Source of the DNA: Salinisphaera sp. LB1
Lineage (GTDB): Bacteria > Pseudomonadota > Gammaproteobacteria > Nevskiales > Salinisphaeraceae
Length of the DNA stretch: 64,000 nt
Direction: 5' to 3'
NCBI RefSeq assembly: GCF_003177035.1
Contig: NZ_CP029488.1
Coordinates: 1,736,001-1,800,000, forward strand
A program made the translations under genes and the position numbers. The stretch's first letter is position 1. Every line of letters begins with the position of its first letter. The notes under the pieces were generated by a model. It did not search any database, was not told where the DNA came from, and saw only the letters and a list, made by a program, of their open reading frames with translations. This document shows, piece by piece, positions 34,928 through 43,439 of this stretch.

Positions 34928-35322
34928 TCCACAGGGGCGGCTGTGCCTGTGGCGGCGTGCGTTTTGTGGTGTACGGCGATCTGGCGCCGGTCGGCGCCTG
35001 CCATTGTGAAAGCTGTCGGCGCTGGTCGGGCTATTACTGGGCCGCAATGGAAATCCCGCGCCGGCGATTCAAACTGACCGTGGCGGGCGCATTGGTCTGG
35101 TGGCGATCCTCAGCAGCGGCGGCGCGTGGCTTTTGCAGCCGTTGCGGCTCGAGTCTGTTGTTCGACGAGACGAACAGCCCGTGGATTGAAATCAGCCCCG
35201 GCGCCTTCGACGAACCCACCGGCGAGACAACCACGGCCCATATCTTCTGTGCCGAAGCGGGTGACTATTATCGGTTGGACGATGGCGCGCCGCGTTATCC
35301 GGGGTTTGAACCGCGGGGCTGA
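34924..35322 (+). CDS. GFA/CENP-V family zinc protein, copy 2
   Basis: 132 residues from GTG 34924, which overlaps the previous stop (GTGA), the usual coupling arrangement. The same cysteine motifs are kept (GCACGGVRF, CHCESCRRWSGYYW, CSRCGSSL). The block CRRWSGYYWAA is identical in both copies, and the endings AEAGDYY are identical, while the middles differ. The copies are paralogues, perhaps working as a hetero-oligomer. Confidence 0.87.
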   Translation: MIHRGGCACGGVRFVVYGDLAPVGACHCESCRRWSGYYWAAMEIPRRRFKLTVAGALVWWRSSAAAARGFCSRCGSSLLFDETNSPWIEISPGAFDEPTGETTTAHIFCAEAGDYYRLDDGAPRYPGFEPRG

Positions 35323-35755
35323 AGGGCCCCGGACATTCGTGGCGCGCAGGCGCCGGGGGCTTCCACGGGGCCGGTTGCCGGGCCGAGCGCTATAAACGAT
35401 GGGCTACGAGGGCCACGCCACGGAAGTTGGGCGAAAGGTCGAGCATGAGTCCACCCATGGCACGAAGGCACGGGGTTAAGTCTTGCCTTGCGCATATAAA
35501 ACGAGAGCCCGTGGCGGTGGATCGGTGCCAGGATCGAATCATCGTCGTGCGCGCCCTTGGGGATGATAATGGACACATTTTGTCGTGTTCGTTTTTAACT
35601 ATTCGAGAAAAAAGCAGTTCGGTCGAAAAAACAAAGTGCGGTGACGAGTCGTATCAGGGAATACGGCGAATTGCCGCAACGCCGCATGGCGCGGACTCGG
35701 CCGAAACGGCGACAGGCCCTGATATTCGGCTTACCGTTCGCCGCGAACTTGTCGT
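35323..35755. other. intergenic region with repeat copy
   Basis: No gene. A short GGGGC/GCCCC stem at 35313-35331 overlaps the GFA stop. Downstream, 35580-35640 is AT-rich. At 35657-35720 lies the stretch joining GGAATACGGCGAATT with the 14-base repeat. Confidence 0.5.
35707..35720 (-). repeat. dispersed repeat unit, copy 4 (one mismatch)
   Basis: CGGCGACAGGCCCT differs from the other three units by one base. About 45 bases away on the same element is GGAATACGGCGAATT, which resembles the core of the other intergenic repeat family, so the two short repeats may be parts of one longer element. Confidence 0.5.
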
Positions 35756-36682
35756 TCAGCCCCAGATGACGCGTGCCGCCACAAATGCAAGATACACGGT
35801 GACGATGATCATGCCGTGGGTTCGCGACAGCCCATTCCCGACCCATGTCAGAGCAGAAACGAATGCGGTGAATCCGAGCAGCCACCATATTTCCGTCAGG
35901 GCCACGGGCTTGTGTGCCATACCGAAGACCAGGGCAGGAACACCGACACCGATGACCATATTGATGGTGTTGCTGTTGACGGTTTCGCTGACCACGGCGG
36001 TTCCCTGGTTACGCAGCGCCAGCCGGATCGAGGTGTAGGCGTTCGGAAATCCGGTCAGCGCCGCCAGTAGTAGGGCGCCGATCAGCCCATGCGGCACGTT
36101 CCAGGCATCCCCAATGGCAATGGCAGTGTGTACTGTGCCCATGCTACCGGCGACAACCAATACAAGGCCGCAGACGATACCGACAAGGCTGCGCCAACCC
36201 GGCCGTTGCTGTTTCCCGTGGCTGACATCCTTGTGATGATGCGTGTGCACATCGTCGAGAAACGCCGCGATCATGCGGCGGATCTCTCTGGGTAGCGGCG
36301 AGCGCTTAACCACGCTGCCGGGCAGCGATACCGCCAGTACGTAGACCGAAAAAGTCGCGGCCAGCGCCGCCATGCCGGCGACTGGAGTGAGCACATGCAG
36401 CATCATCAAGGCGACGAAACCGGTCTCCAGCAGAGATACGGCGGCGTTAAACGCCAAGACGTTGCGCTGCATGGTGATGTTTCCGGCCAGGATGGCACTG
36501 AACCCCATGAGCGCGGCGAGGTTGAACAGGTTCGAGCCGAGCACAACCCCGACTCCGACTTCATGGTCGCCGCCGGACAAAGCAGTAATTGCGGACGTAA
36601 TCTCCGGCGAGTCGGCCGCAAGCGCCGTAATGAGGCCAAGCAGGCCAGGCAGCAGCGCAAGACCGGTGCCCAAGCGATGCAA
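35756..36682 (-). CDS. cation/calcium exchanger, N-terminus damaged or miscalled
   Basis: 308 residues from a TTG at 36682. Two repeats of the sodium/calcium exchanger fold are visible. The alpha-repeat motifs are ALAADSPEITSAITAL plus GSNLFNLAALMG, and ALTGFPNAYTSIRLA plus NSNTINMVIGV; a His-rich loop (HTHHHKD) lies between the halves. In the usual alpha repeats the first motif reads GTSxPE, so the motif here (AADSPE) is a variant. Hydrophobic coding sequence continues upstream in frame (YILLPIYFAGIAFGSAWLSRG) to an in-frame TAA at 36779-36781, with no ATG, GTG or TTG upstream of 36682. A start mutation or homopolymer slip at the T7 run (36786-36792) is likely. Confidence 0.7.
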   Translation of the reverse strand: MHRLGTGLALLPGLLGLITALAADSPEITSAITALSGGDHEVGVGVVLGSNLFNLAALMGFSAILAGNITMQRNVLAFNAAVSLLETGFVALMMLHVLTPVAGMAALAATFSVYVLAVSLPGSVVKRSPLPREIRRMIAAFLDDVHTHHHKDVSHGKQQRPGWRSLVGIVCGLVLVVAGSMGTVHTAIAIGDAWNVPHGLIGALLLAALTGFPNAYTSIRLALRNQGTAVVSETVNSNTINMVIGVGVPALVFGMAHKPVALTEIWWLLGFTAFVSALTWVGNGLSRTHGMIIVTVYLAFVAARVIWG

Positions 36683-37460
36683 TCCACGCGAAAGCCAGGC
36701 GCTGCCAAACGCGATCCCGGCGAAGTAGATCGGTAAGAGTATGTAGGAGGTTGTCAGAACGCCATTTGCGCTGTCGTTTTATCGTAAAAAAACATATTCC
36801 AGTGGGTGGGGCAAGCAGACGTGCATCAGCATGAAGCGCTGAACCCGGACTACAGATATTCGCTTTGTTGTCCGGGCTGCACATTCGCAAGGCGTGGCGG
36901 GCAACGGTCGCGCGAGGTAGATTAAAGCAGGCCAGGGCGGCGCAAGCACATGGAATCCGGTTGTGTACCTTGCGCGGCACAAGATCTTCTAACCCCGCGC
37001 TCGGCTCGTTGCGTCGTTGAGTGCTTGGTCTCAGCAGAAATCAACATGACGTGCTGAGCGCGCCGCGCGTGATGCCCTCGACGGCTCGCGCGGTGCGCTC
37101 GCCGAATGCGTCAAGGCGGCGGGTTCGGGGCCGTGGAACGCTATTTCGATCACCCGCTCGATCCCGACGGGCCCGACTACGCAGGGCCCGCTGAGATACA
37201 GATCGGACATGCCTAAAGGCCGGCCTCGTTGGACCGTATGGGCCGAGGGTGGTTTGGGCGCGATCTTCATCGGGCTCGGCGTAGTGCTTGCCGCCGCGCA
37301 TCGCGGAGTGCAAGCCGGTTATGGGCGAATAAGTGACCGCCGGCCGAGGTGCCGGCGGTATGGATGAATCCGGCGGCCAGGCTGGCAAGTATTCACCGCC
37401 ACAGAGTGCAGTAAAAACTTGGCCTGTCCCGCGCGACATTGCTGGCGCCCCTCTCGGACC
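36683..37460. other. region of gene relics
   Basis: About 780 bases with no intact gene. The first 100 hold the extended N-terminus of the exchanger. At 37100-37205 one frame reads FGAVERYFDHPLDPDGPDY, which looks like real but decayed coding sequence of unknown origin. It stops at a codon immediately before the LysE-like tail at 37228-37306. Confidence 0.5.
37205..37308 (+). pseudogene. LysE-family C-terminal fragment
   Basis: The frame encodes WAEGGLGAIFIGLGVVLAAAHR, matching the end of the intact exporter at 34440-34506 (WAERGVGVIFIGLGARLAAAHR). Nucleotide similarity is high over about 80 bases. It runs past the normal stop into unrelated sequence. No other part of the gene is present nearby, so this is a remnant of a duplicated or deleted exporter gene. 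Confidence 0.7.
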
Positions 37461-38357
37461 TTACGCGTTTCTCGTCCCGCGAATGCCGCTTACAAAAGCG
37501 GCTACCGCCTCGCCGATTTCATGTGGCGAGTCCTCCTGAACGAAATGCAGGCCCCTGACAGTAACTTCCGTCTGGTTGGGCCAGGTGCGGCAGAATTCAC
37601 GCTGCTTGCCGATCAGGATAATGCCGGGGTCAGCGTTGATAAACAGCTTGGGCAACTCGGAGCGGGACAGCCACTGTCCATACTCGGTCACGATCTTGTG
37701 CACGTCCTCGGGTTCGCCCTCTATCGGGATCTCACGCGGCCATGTGAGCGTGGGCCGGCGGCCCTCGCCCTGCTCACGGAAGGGGCGGCGGTATTCGTCC
37801 ATTTCCTCATCGCTCAACTCTCGGAGAATGGACGTTGGCAATACCCGCTCGACGAACACGTTTTTCTTCAGGCAAATTTCCTCGCCAGACTCGGAGCGAA
37901 AAGCCTGGAAAATTCCTCGCGCCTGCTCCGGCCAGTCGTCCCAGGTTACCGGACAGACGATGGCCTCCATGTAGGCGATACCCTGCACCGCATCACGGTG
38001 TCGATTGGCCCAATCGAAACCCAGGCCCGAGCCCCAGTCGTGGATGACCAGGGTCACGTTTTCTTTTACATCGAGCTTTTCTAGCAGCGCATCCAGATAT
38101 TTACGGTGCTCGACGAAACGGTATGAGGCGGGGCCGCTGTCGGGCAGCTTGTCGGAATCCCCCATACCGATCAGATCCGGCGCGATGCAACGGCCCAGTT
38201 TCTCCAAGTGTGGCATCACGTTGCGCCACAGATAAGAAGACGTCGGATTGCCATGCAAAAACACGATGGGATCGCCACTGCCGGCCTCCACGTAAGCCAT
38301 TTCCCGGCCTAGCACTTCGACTGTTTGCTTCGTATAGGGCTGCTTGGATGATGTCAT
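37461..38357 (-). CDS. dhaA: haloalkane dehalogenase (LinB/DhaA type)
   Basis: 298 residues, an alpha/beta-hydrolase that converts haloalkanes to alcohol and halide. The catalytic pentad of subfamily II is complete, one position earlier than in LinB: nucleophile Asp107 (VIHDWGSG), Glu131 (AYMEAI), His271 (LHFVQEDSP), with halide-binding Asn37 ([10 protein letters not shown]) and Trp108. The sequence is LinB-like along its whole length, for example [17 protein letters not shown] and [21 protein letters not shown] lies upstream of the ATG. Flanks are an IS3 relic (70 bases upstream) and exporter relics (downstream), suggesting acquisition by transfer. Confidence 0.95.
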   Translation of the reverse strand: MTSSKQPYTKQTVEVLGREMAYVEAGSGDPIVFLHGNPTSSYLWRNVMPHLEKLGRCIAPDLIGMGDSDKLPDSGPASYRFVEHRKYLDALLEKLDVKENVTLVIHDWGSGLGFDWANRHRDAVQGIAYMEAIVCPVTWDDWPEQARGIFQAFRSESGEEICLKKNVFVERVLPTSILRELSDEEMDEYRRPFREQGEGRRPTLTWPREIPIEGEPEDVHKIVTEYGQWLSRSELPKLFINADPGIILIGKQREFCRTWPNQTEVTVRGLHFVQEDSPHEIGEAVAAFVSGIRGTRNA

Positions 38358-38474
38358 AGCGCCTCCTTTGTTGACACAACGTTAACCTGAGTGCGTGCAG
38401 GGCACGCAAGCCGGCAGGCGGCGTTGAACTGTCCTGAGAATGCCGGAGGCTCCAACTCTTGAGACAATGAAACC

Positions 38475-38771
38475 ATGAAACAGCGGCAACTTTATTCCCC
38501 GGAAGCCCGTGAACACGCGGTTCCCATGGTCTTTGAGCATCAGGCGGGCTACAGCTCGCAGTGGGCGGCGATCGGTTCGATCGCCGGCAAGATCGGCTGT
38601 ACGCCCGAGACGCTGCGCAGTTGGGTTCGCGAGGCCGAGCGGGACCGCGGGATGCGCGATGGCCAGACCACGGAGGAGCGCGAGCGCATCAAGGCGCTTG
38701 AGCGTGAGAACCGTCAGTTGAAACGGGCCAATGAGATCCGGCAAAAGGCCTCGGCGTATTTTGCCCAATAG
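38475..38771 (+). CDS. IS3 OrfA (HTH part of transposase)
   Basis: 98 residues: helix-turn-helix (YSSQWAAIGSIAGKIGCTPETLRSWVRE) followed by a leucine-zipper-like helix (RIKALERENRQLKRANEI) used for OrfA/OrfAB multimerisation. It ends in KASAYFAQ, where the programmed frameshift into orfB usually occurs. It looks intact, but the partner orfB is not. Confidence 0.88.
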   Translation: MKQRQLYSPEAREHAVPMVFEHQAGYSSQWAAIGSIAGKIGCTPETLRSWVREAERDRGMRDGQTTEERERIKALERENRQLKRANEIRQKASAYFAQ

Positions 38772-38791
38772 GGCCTCGACCGCCTGCACAA

Positions 38792-39403
38792 GTGATGGTG
38801 CCGTTCATCGACGATTATCGCGGGGTCTACGTTGTTGGGCCGATCTGCCGTGTGCTGCCGATCGCACCGTCGACCTACGATGCCGCCGAGGCCCGGCAAA
38901 CCGACCCGGCTCGCCGTTCGAACCGCGATCAACGCGCGAGCGCTTTGCGCGACGCGATCCAGCAGGTCTGGGCGGCCAATCGTTGCGTCTATGGCGCCCG
39001 CAAAGTCTGGCGGCAGTTGTGGCGTGAGGATGGGCCGGTGGCTCTTCTGTGCCCGGTCGAGCGTCTGATGCGTCAGATGGGCTTGCAAGGCGCTGTGCGC
39101 GGGTGCAGGCCGAAAATGACCGCTGCCGACCCCGATCAACCGAGCCCGGCCGATTGCGCCCAGCGTGACTTCAGTTCATATGATAACGCGCTGGCCGAGA
39201 CCGAGATCGGCCTGTCCAAGACGGAAGTCATCCGTCAGCACGACGGGCCGTGGCCTCATCTTGTCGCCGTCGAGTTCGCGGTGCTGGACTGGGTCGACGG
39301 GTTCAATCATCAACGGCTGTTCGAGCCGATCGGCGATATGCCGTCGGCCGAGGCTGAAGCGAACTTCTATGACACAATCGCCGAGTCTGCCAGAGTGGCG
39401 TGA
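38792..39403 (+). pseudogene. IS3 OrfB with deleted catalytic core
   Basis: The N-terminal part (MVPFIDDYRGVYVVGPICRVL, then VWAANRCVYGARKVWRQL) is joined directly to the C-terminal part (SSYDNALAETEIGLSKTEVI, DWVDGFNHQRLFEPIG). The central 80-100 residues, which carry the first two Asp of the DDE triad, are missing; the junction is near CAQRDFSSYDNALAE (about 39160-39185). The frame is intact but the product cannot catalyse transposition. Confidence 0.85.
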
Positions 39404-39522
39404 CTCAAACCCACGAGTCTCCGGTAAACTCGGGGCAGTTCAGGTTCTATTTAACGAAAAAAGCAGGCGATTTGAGCCATTATCCCACTGGCGCACTAGA
39501 CTGGCCTTGAGTCTGACAGGCC

Positions 39523-40029
39523 TTAACAACCCAACCGGCCTCTGTGGACGTTTATGCAACAAAGCCTTTCAACGTGTGCAATGTCACCGTTTTCGTCGTG
39601 CCAGACACGAACCACCTGCGCTTTTTGTATGAGTCGTACCTGCTCAGGCAGCAAGTGGAACGACCGGGACAAGTTTTCGACCCGGAGAGGCGGCGGAGAC
39701 GAGCGCTGATCTCGCCCCTTGAAACGAAAATAGTTGTAAAAAGCCCAAATTATCAAGATCGAACCAAGCGCCCCGATAATCAAGCTATAGTCGAATAAAG
39801 TTGTTGAGCGCTTGACGAGCTCGCCCGCCATGGTCTGGCCGAAAAGATTGAGATTGAAAAACCAGCCAACCATCGTGAGCACTGGCATGAGCAGATAAAA
39901 CCATAACAACCACGCAAAGGTCGCAGCGACAGCAAGCAAACCCCGTTGCCAGCGCGGCTGCAACTGCGGTTTGTTGATGATGATCGGCAGTTCGAGTTGG
40001 TCGCTGTTGCACTCTTTTCTATTTGCCAC
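39523..40029 (-). CDS. pgaD: PgaD, poly-GlcNAc synthase accessory subunit
   Basis: 168 residues with two membrane helices (about 30-55 and 82-100) and a cytoplasmic tail, as in PgaD, which binds PgaC and is stabilised with it by c-di-GMP. It is longer than the E. coli protein (137), with extra residues at both ends. It is 12 bases after pgaC in the same operon. The 3' end lies 80 bases from the IS3 relic, so the element inserted just after the operon. Confidence 0.88.
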   Translation of the reverse strand: MANRKECNSDQLELPIIINKPQLQPRWQRGLLAVAATFAWLLWFYLLMPVLTMVGWFFNLNLFGQTMAGELVKRSTTLFDYSLIIGALGSILIIWAFYNYFRFKGRDQRSSPPPLRVENLSRSFHLLPEQVRLIQKAQVVRVWHDENGDIAHVERLCCINVHRGRLGC

Positions 40030-40041
40030 GGCCGCTCCTAT

Positions 40042-41325
40042 TCATCCGACGCCACGGTCGGGGCTAACCCACGTCGCTCGTCGATTGCGCCCGTGGGCGA
40101 GTAGTGTCTTGGGCACCGCCACGATTATCGTAAACATCGACAGCATCCAGTACACCAGCGGATACCAGATAATCCAATAATAAATTCCGAGGAAAGATTC
40201 ACGCTCGTAGCGACGATCCATCCACAAACTGACGAGCGACTGAATCAGGAAGGTCATGCCGAGTACGGCGCCGTGCCATTGCGGCATCAGCGTTTGAACC
40301 TGCCAACGCGCCGGCAGGTCGATGACCAGGCCGATGAAGAACAATATGAAAACGGTCAACATGGCATAAGACCAGAAAACGCTGACCAGATACTCGATCG
40401 CCACCCCCCAAAACCGTCGCTGTCTCCAGCGAAATAGCCGCAAGCCTTGTTCAATCAACACCTCGACCCCGCCCTGCGCCCAGCGCAGGCGTTGTTTCCA
40501 GAGGCCGCGCAGTGTCTCGGGCATGAAGATGTAACAGAGCGCGTTGGCTTCAAAACGCACCTCCGAATGATCGATCTGCAAGCGCCACGAAACATCGATA
40601 TCGTCGGTCGCCATGCGTTCATCCCAGAATCCGATGCGGTGAAGCGCGGCCCGGTTGAAGGCAGCGATTACGCCGGAAACCGTAAAGAGGCGCCCGTAAA
40701 CCCGCTGTGCCCGCTTGACCAGCCCGATGATCGACGAAAACTCACCCACCTGAATCTTGCCCAGCAGCGTGGATCGGTTGATGATCCGAGGGTTGCCCGT
40801 CACCGCCCCGACGCGGGTACCGGTCACCAGGTGATAGACAAGCCACTGCACCGCATGAGGGTGCAGATACGCATCGCCGTCGATACACACGAGATAATCC
40901 GAGCGTGCGGCCAGCGCCGCCGCGCGCAGTCCGATGGCCTTGCCCTGATTGCTCGCCAGATGAATCACCCGCACGCGCGGTTCGCGATCGGCATAGGCGT
41001 CGAGTAGCTCACCGGTGCGATCGGTGCTGCCATCGTTGACCACAATCACCTCGAGCGTCGGATAGCGCGAGGCCAGCGCGTAGCGAACCGTTTCCTCGAT
41101 CCGGTCTTCTTCGTTCATGCACGGAATCAAGACGCTGGCCAGCGGATAACCGGGGACTTCCGGCGGTTCATGGTGACAATGCCGCCGGCCGCGTTCGCGG
41201 CGAGCGTAATAAAAGACTCCGCCAATTATCCAGATCCAGGCCATGAACAGCGGATAATTAAAAGCCAGACCAAATACCAGTCCAGACAAGTCGAAGTTCC
41301 TGATGATCTGGTGGATCAGCCCCAT
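40042..41325 (-). CDS. pgaC: PgaC, poly-beta-1,6-GlcNAc synthase
   Basis: 427 residues (E. coli 441). N-terminal helices (20-45) are followed by a processive GT2 domain with VIVVNDGSTDRTGE, the DGD nucleotide motif (LVCIDGDAYL), TDD as general base (MATDDIDVSW) and QxxRW (QRLRWAQGG), then C-terminal helices. It polymerises UDP-GlcNAc at the inner membrane. The start overlaps the pgaB stop (TAATG), indicating coupled translation. Confidence 0.95.
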   Translation of the reverse strand: MGLIHQIIRNFDLSGLVFGLAFNYPLFMAWIWIIGGVFYYARRERGRRHCHHEPPEVPGYPLASVLIPCMNEEDRIEETVRYALASRYPTLEVIVVNDGSTDRTGELLDAYADREPRVRVIHLASNQGKAIGLRAAALAARSDYLVCIDGDAYLHPHAVQWLVYHLVTGTRVGAVTGNPRIINRSTLLGKIQVGEFSSIIGLVKRAQRVYGRLFTVSGVIAAFNRAALHRIGFWDERMATDDIDVSWRLQIDHSEVRFEANALCYIFMPETLRGLWKQRLRWAQGGVEVLIEQGLRLFRWRQRRFWGVAIEYLVSVFWSYAMLTVFILFFIGLVIDLPARWQVQTLMPQWHGAVLGMTFLIQSLVSLWMDRRYERESFLGIYYWIIWYPLVYWMLSMFTIIVAVPKTLLAHGRNRRATWVSPDRGVG

Positions 41326-43439
41326 TACGGTTCAGATTGGAGGTGCGGAAACTGGTTCAGGCTGAAGGCCTGGAAAATGGGCTTGAACGGCGGGCGGTTA
41401 CTGAGAAAATCATCAGGGTAATAAGCTAGATTGACGGCGCCCAGGCCAATCAATTCGTGCATCCAGCCGGTGAGTGTCGATGCCGGTATCCAGCGATTTC
41501 GCGCCCAGTTCCGCGTCTGGAGTTCGAACACGGTCTTTTTCAGGCCCTGCGGCTTCGCGGCGACATCCTTGACGAGTTGGCGCAACCACGCTTTAGGCGC
41601 CTGTTGCGTGTCATCCAGATAGGGCATGGCCATCAGAGCGACGTGGCCGTAGTTTTTCAGAAACGGCCCCAGCGCCTGCGCGAAACGTCCTTCAGCCATG
41701 GGGTGCGTGACGACGCGTGCGAACAGATTGCGTGTCACACCGAAATGATTGCTGCTGTTGAGATAGGGGTGCATGGCCCCAGTCGCCGCATGGTCGAGCG
41801 CAATCAGGGCGTTGGTCTTGGTTCGTGGTTGGAGCGGGCAGTTCAGTGATTGCTGGCGCGGGCCCGGCCAGCGCGCGCCGGGGGTACACGCGCGGGCGCC
41901 TTCGTGTGCGTGCAGGGTGGCATCGTCGCCAATCAAAACGCCATGCAGCGCCGAGTAGTTCCGGGCCAGATCAGCATAGATGCCGCGGATGATGTGTTGC
42001 GCTTTCGGGCGGAATGGACTCAGCCGCCGTACTTGGGTTTTGACCGGCGTAATGGTGCCGTTTTTGTTTCGGCGCGCCACGGAAAGCGCGCGCTCCTGCG
42101 CTGCGTTCGGCAGCTTGAAAGCCAGCAACGGCAGCCAAGCATAGATTTTGACGCCGGCCCGGGTACTTAGCTGCCACGCGACCCGGTTGAACAGATCCGC
42201 CCGCATGGGCAGGTACGAGTTCGGAAAATACAGCGCATTGGCCGTGCCGTCGCCGTCGGGATCGGCGAAGGCTTGGAGATAGACCGTATTGATATGCATG
42301 GCTTTGATACGATCCAGCAACGCACCGAGATTCTTGTTGACTTGCTTTGGATCGGGCGAATAGATATCGTCCATATCGACTTGTACCGCGCGCTTGACTC
42401 GCTTTGGCGGATGAAGTGCGCGGCGCACCTGGGCTTCGATCGCCTCCGGCTTCGGATCTTCGCTGATCAAGAAACGCCCGAGACTCCCGATATGCTTGAC
42501 CGAGGATATATGCCGGTCGCCCAGTCCAAACGACAGGGCCAACCCAACCGAATGGGCGATGCGCGTCACTTCCGGCGTCAACGCGCCGTAAGGCCATACC
42601 ACCGCGCGCGGAACGCGGCCGGTGCGCTCTGTGATTATGTGTTTGCTGAACTTCAGGTCATAGCGAATACGCTGGCGAAACAGCGTGTTCGACTCGTAGG
42701 TTCGGGTCGCCGGGTTGTATATGCGCGTGATGGCTGCCGGCTCTTTATTGCCCTGGGGATTCGCCAGTACGCCGTGGTGCAGGTTCTGCGTATGCACGGC
42801 AATCGCAACCAGTCCTGAGCGCTGCATGGCCCGAATCTGCGCCCACGTCAGGAACGAGCCGCCCCCCAGTTCCTGACCTTCGTAAAACACCTTGCCCGGC
42901 TTGCGGATATTGGGCGATTTGTTTTCACGTTTGAGTTCTTTTTTCAATGCGGTGGTCGGCGCGCCCCGGATATAAGCTTTTTCCATCCGGCTGGTTTTGT
43001 GTTTGGAAGAACCGTGGACGTGCTCGATCCAGCGTGTCTCTACCGCGACTAGAGCGGGATAGTCAAACGCTTGCAATAACGGGAAAAGCTTGCTGTAGAC
43101 GCTCTCCAGCCCATCGTCGAAACTCAGCAAGACGGCGTTGGGCGGCAGGCTTTTCCTCCCCTTGTGCGCGGCGATAATCTGGCCCAGCGAGACCGGATGC
43201 CAGTCGTGCGTTTTCATCCAGTCGAAAAACTTCGCCAGACGCTGGGTGCTTATGGCGTAAGGGTCATGGTCGGCAACCGGCACCACGTTTTTACGGACGT
43301 CGTGAAAATTCAACGTGACGAAATGCCCCGGCGGAATCGTGAAATGAATAGGATCAGACGCGTTGGCCGCACGGGCCACCAGAAAGGCCAGCAAAAACAG
43401 TAGTGGAAAAAAACTGGCACCGCGCCGTGACAAGTTCAT
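41325..43439 (-). CDS. pgaB: PgaB, poly-GlcNAc N-deacetylase / glycosidase
   Basis: 704 residues. The signal peptide (1-27) ends in ARAA-type sequence rather than a lipobox, unlike E. coli PgaB, which is a lipoprotein. Deacetylase domain (about 30-310): LNFHDVR for the metal, SFDDG for the catalytic Asp pair, and the WPYG motif. C-terminal glycoside-hydrolase-like domain (about 330-680): VDMDDIYSPDP, YLQAFADPDGDG and AWLPLLAF. It partially deacetylates the polymer in the periplasm before export. Start and stop both overlap neighbouring genes. Confidence 0.93.
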   Translation of the reverse strand: MNLSRRGASFFPLLFLLAFLVARAANASDPIHFTIPPGHFVTLNFHDVRKNVVPVADHDPYAISTQRLAKFFDWMKTHDWHPVSLGQIIAAHKGRKSLPPNAVLLSFDDGLESVYSKLFPLLQAFDYPALVAVETRWIEHVHGSSKHKTSRMEKAYIRGAPTTALKKELKRENKSPNIRKPGKVFYEGQELGGGSFLTWAQIRAMQRSGLVAIAVHTQNLHHGVLANPQGNKEPAAITRIYNPATRTYESNTLFRQRIRYDLKFSKHIITERTGRVPRAVVWPYGALTPEVTRIAHSVGLALSFGLGDRHISSVKHIGSLGRFLISEDPKPEAIEAQVRRALHPPKRVKRAVQVDMDDIYSPDPKQVNKNLGALLDRIKAMHINTVYLQAFADPDGDGTANALYFPNSYLPMRADLFNRVAWQLSTRAGVKIYAWLPLLAFKLPNAAQERALSVARRNKNGTITPVKTQVRRLSPFRPKAQHIIRGIYADLARNYSALHGVLIGDDATLHAHEGARACTPGARWPGPRQQSLNCPLQPRTKTNALIALDHAATGAMHPYLNSSNHFGVTRNLFARVVTHPMAEGRFAQALGPFLKNYGHVALMAMPYLDDTQQAPKAWLRQLVKDVAAKPQGLKKTVFELQTRNWARNRWIPASTLTGWMHELIGLGAVNLAYYPDDFLSNRPPFKPIFQAFSLNQFPHLQSEP

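Larger units (their letters stand above)
38425..39442 (+). mobile_element. IS3-family element, internally deleted
   Basis: 1018 bases bounded by imperfect terminal inverted repeats of about 28 bases (38425-38452 and 39415-39442). Shared blocks are TGAACTG, CC, GAG, CCGGAG and CTC, and the ends are TGA...TCA as usual for the family. It contains orfA and a shortened orfB. The flanking bases (CGT left, GGT right) do not form a clear target duplication, so the element is old or has rearranged. Intact members are about 1.2 kb or longer. Confidence 0.85.

Noticed and set aside
38420-39447. Target-site duplication around the IS3 element
   Set aside because: Flanking triplets CGT and GGT differ.
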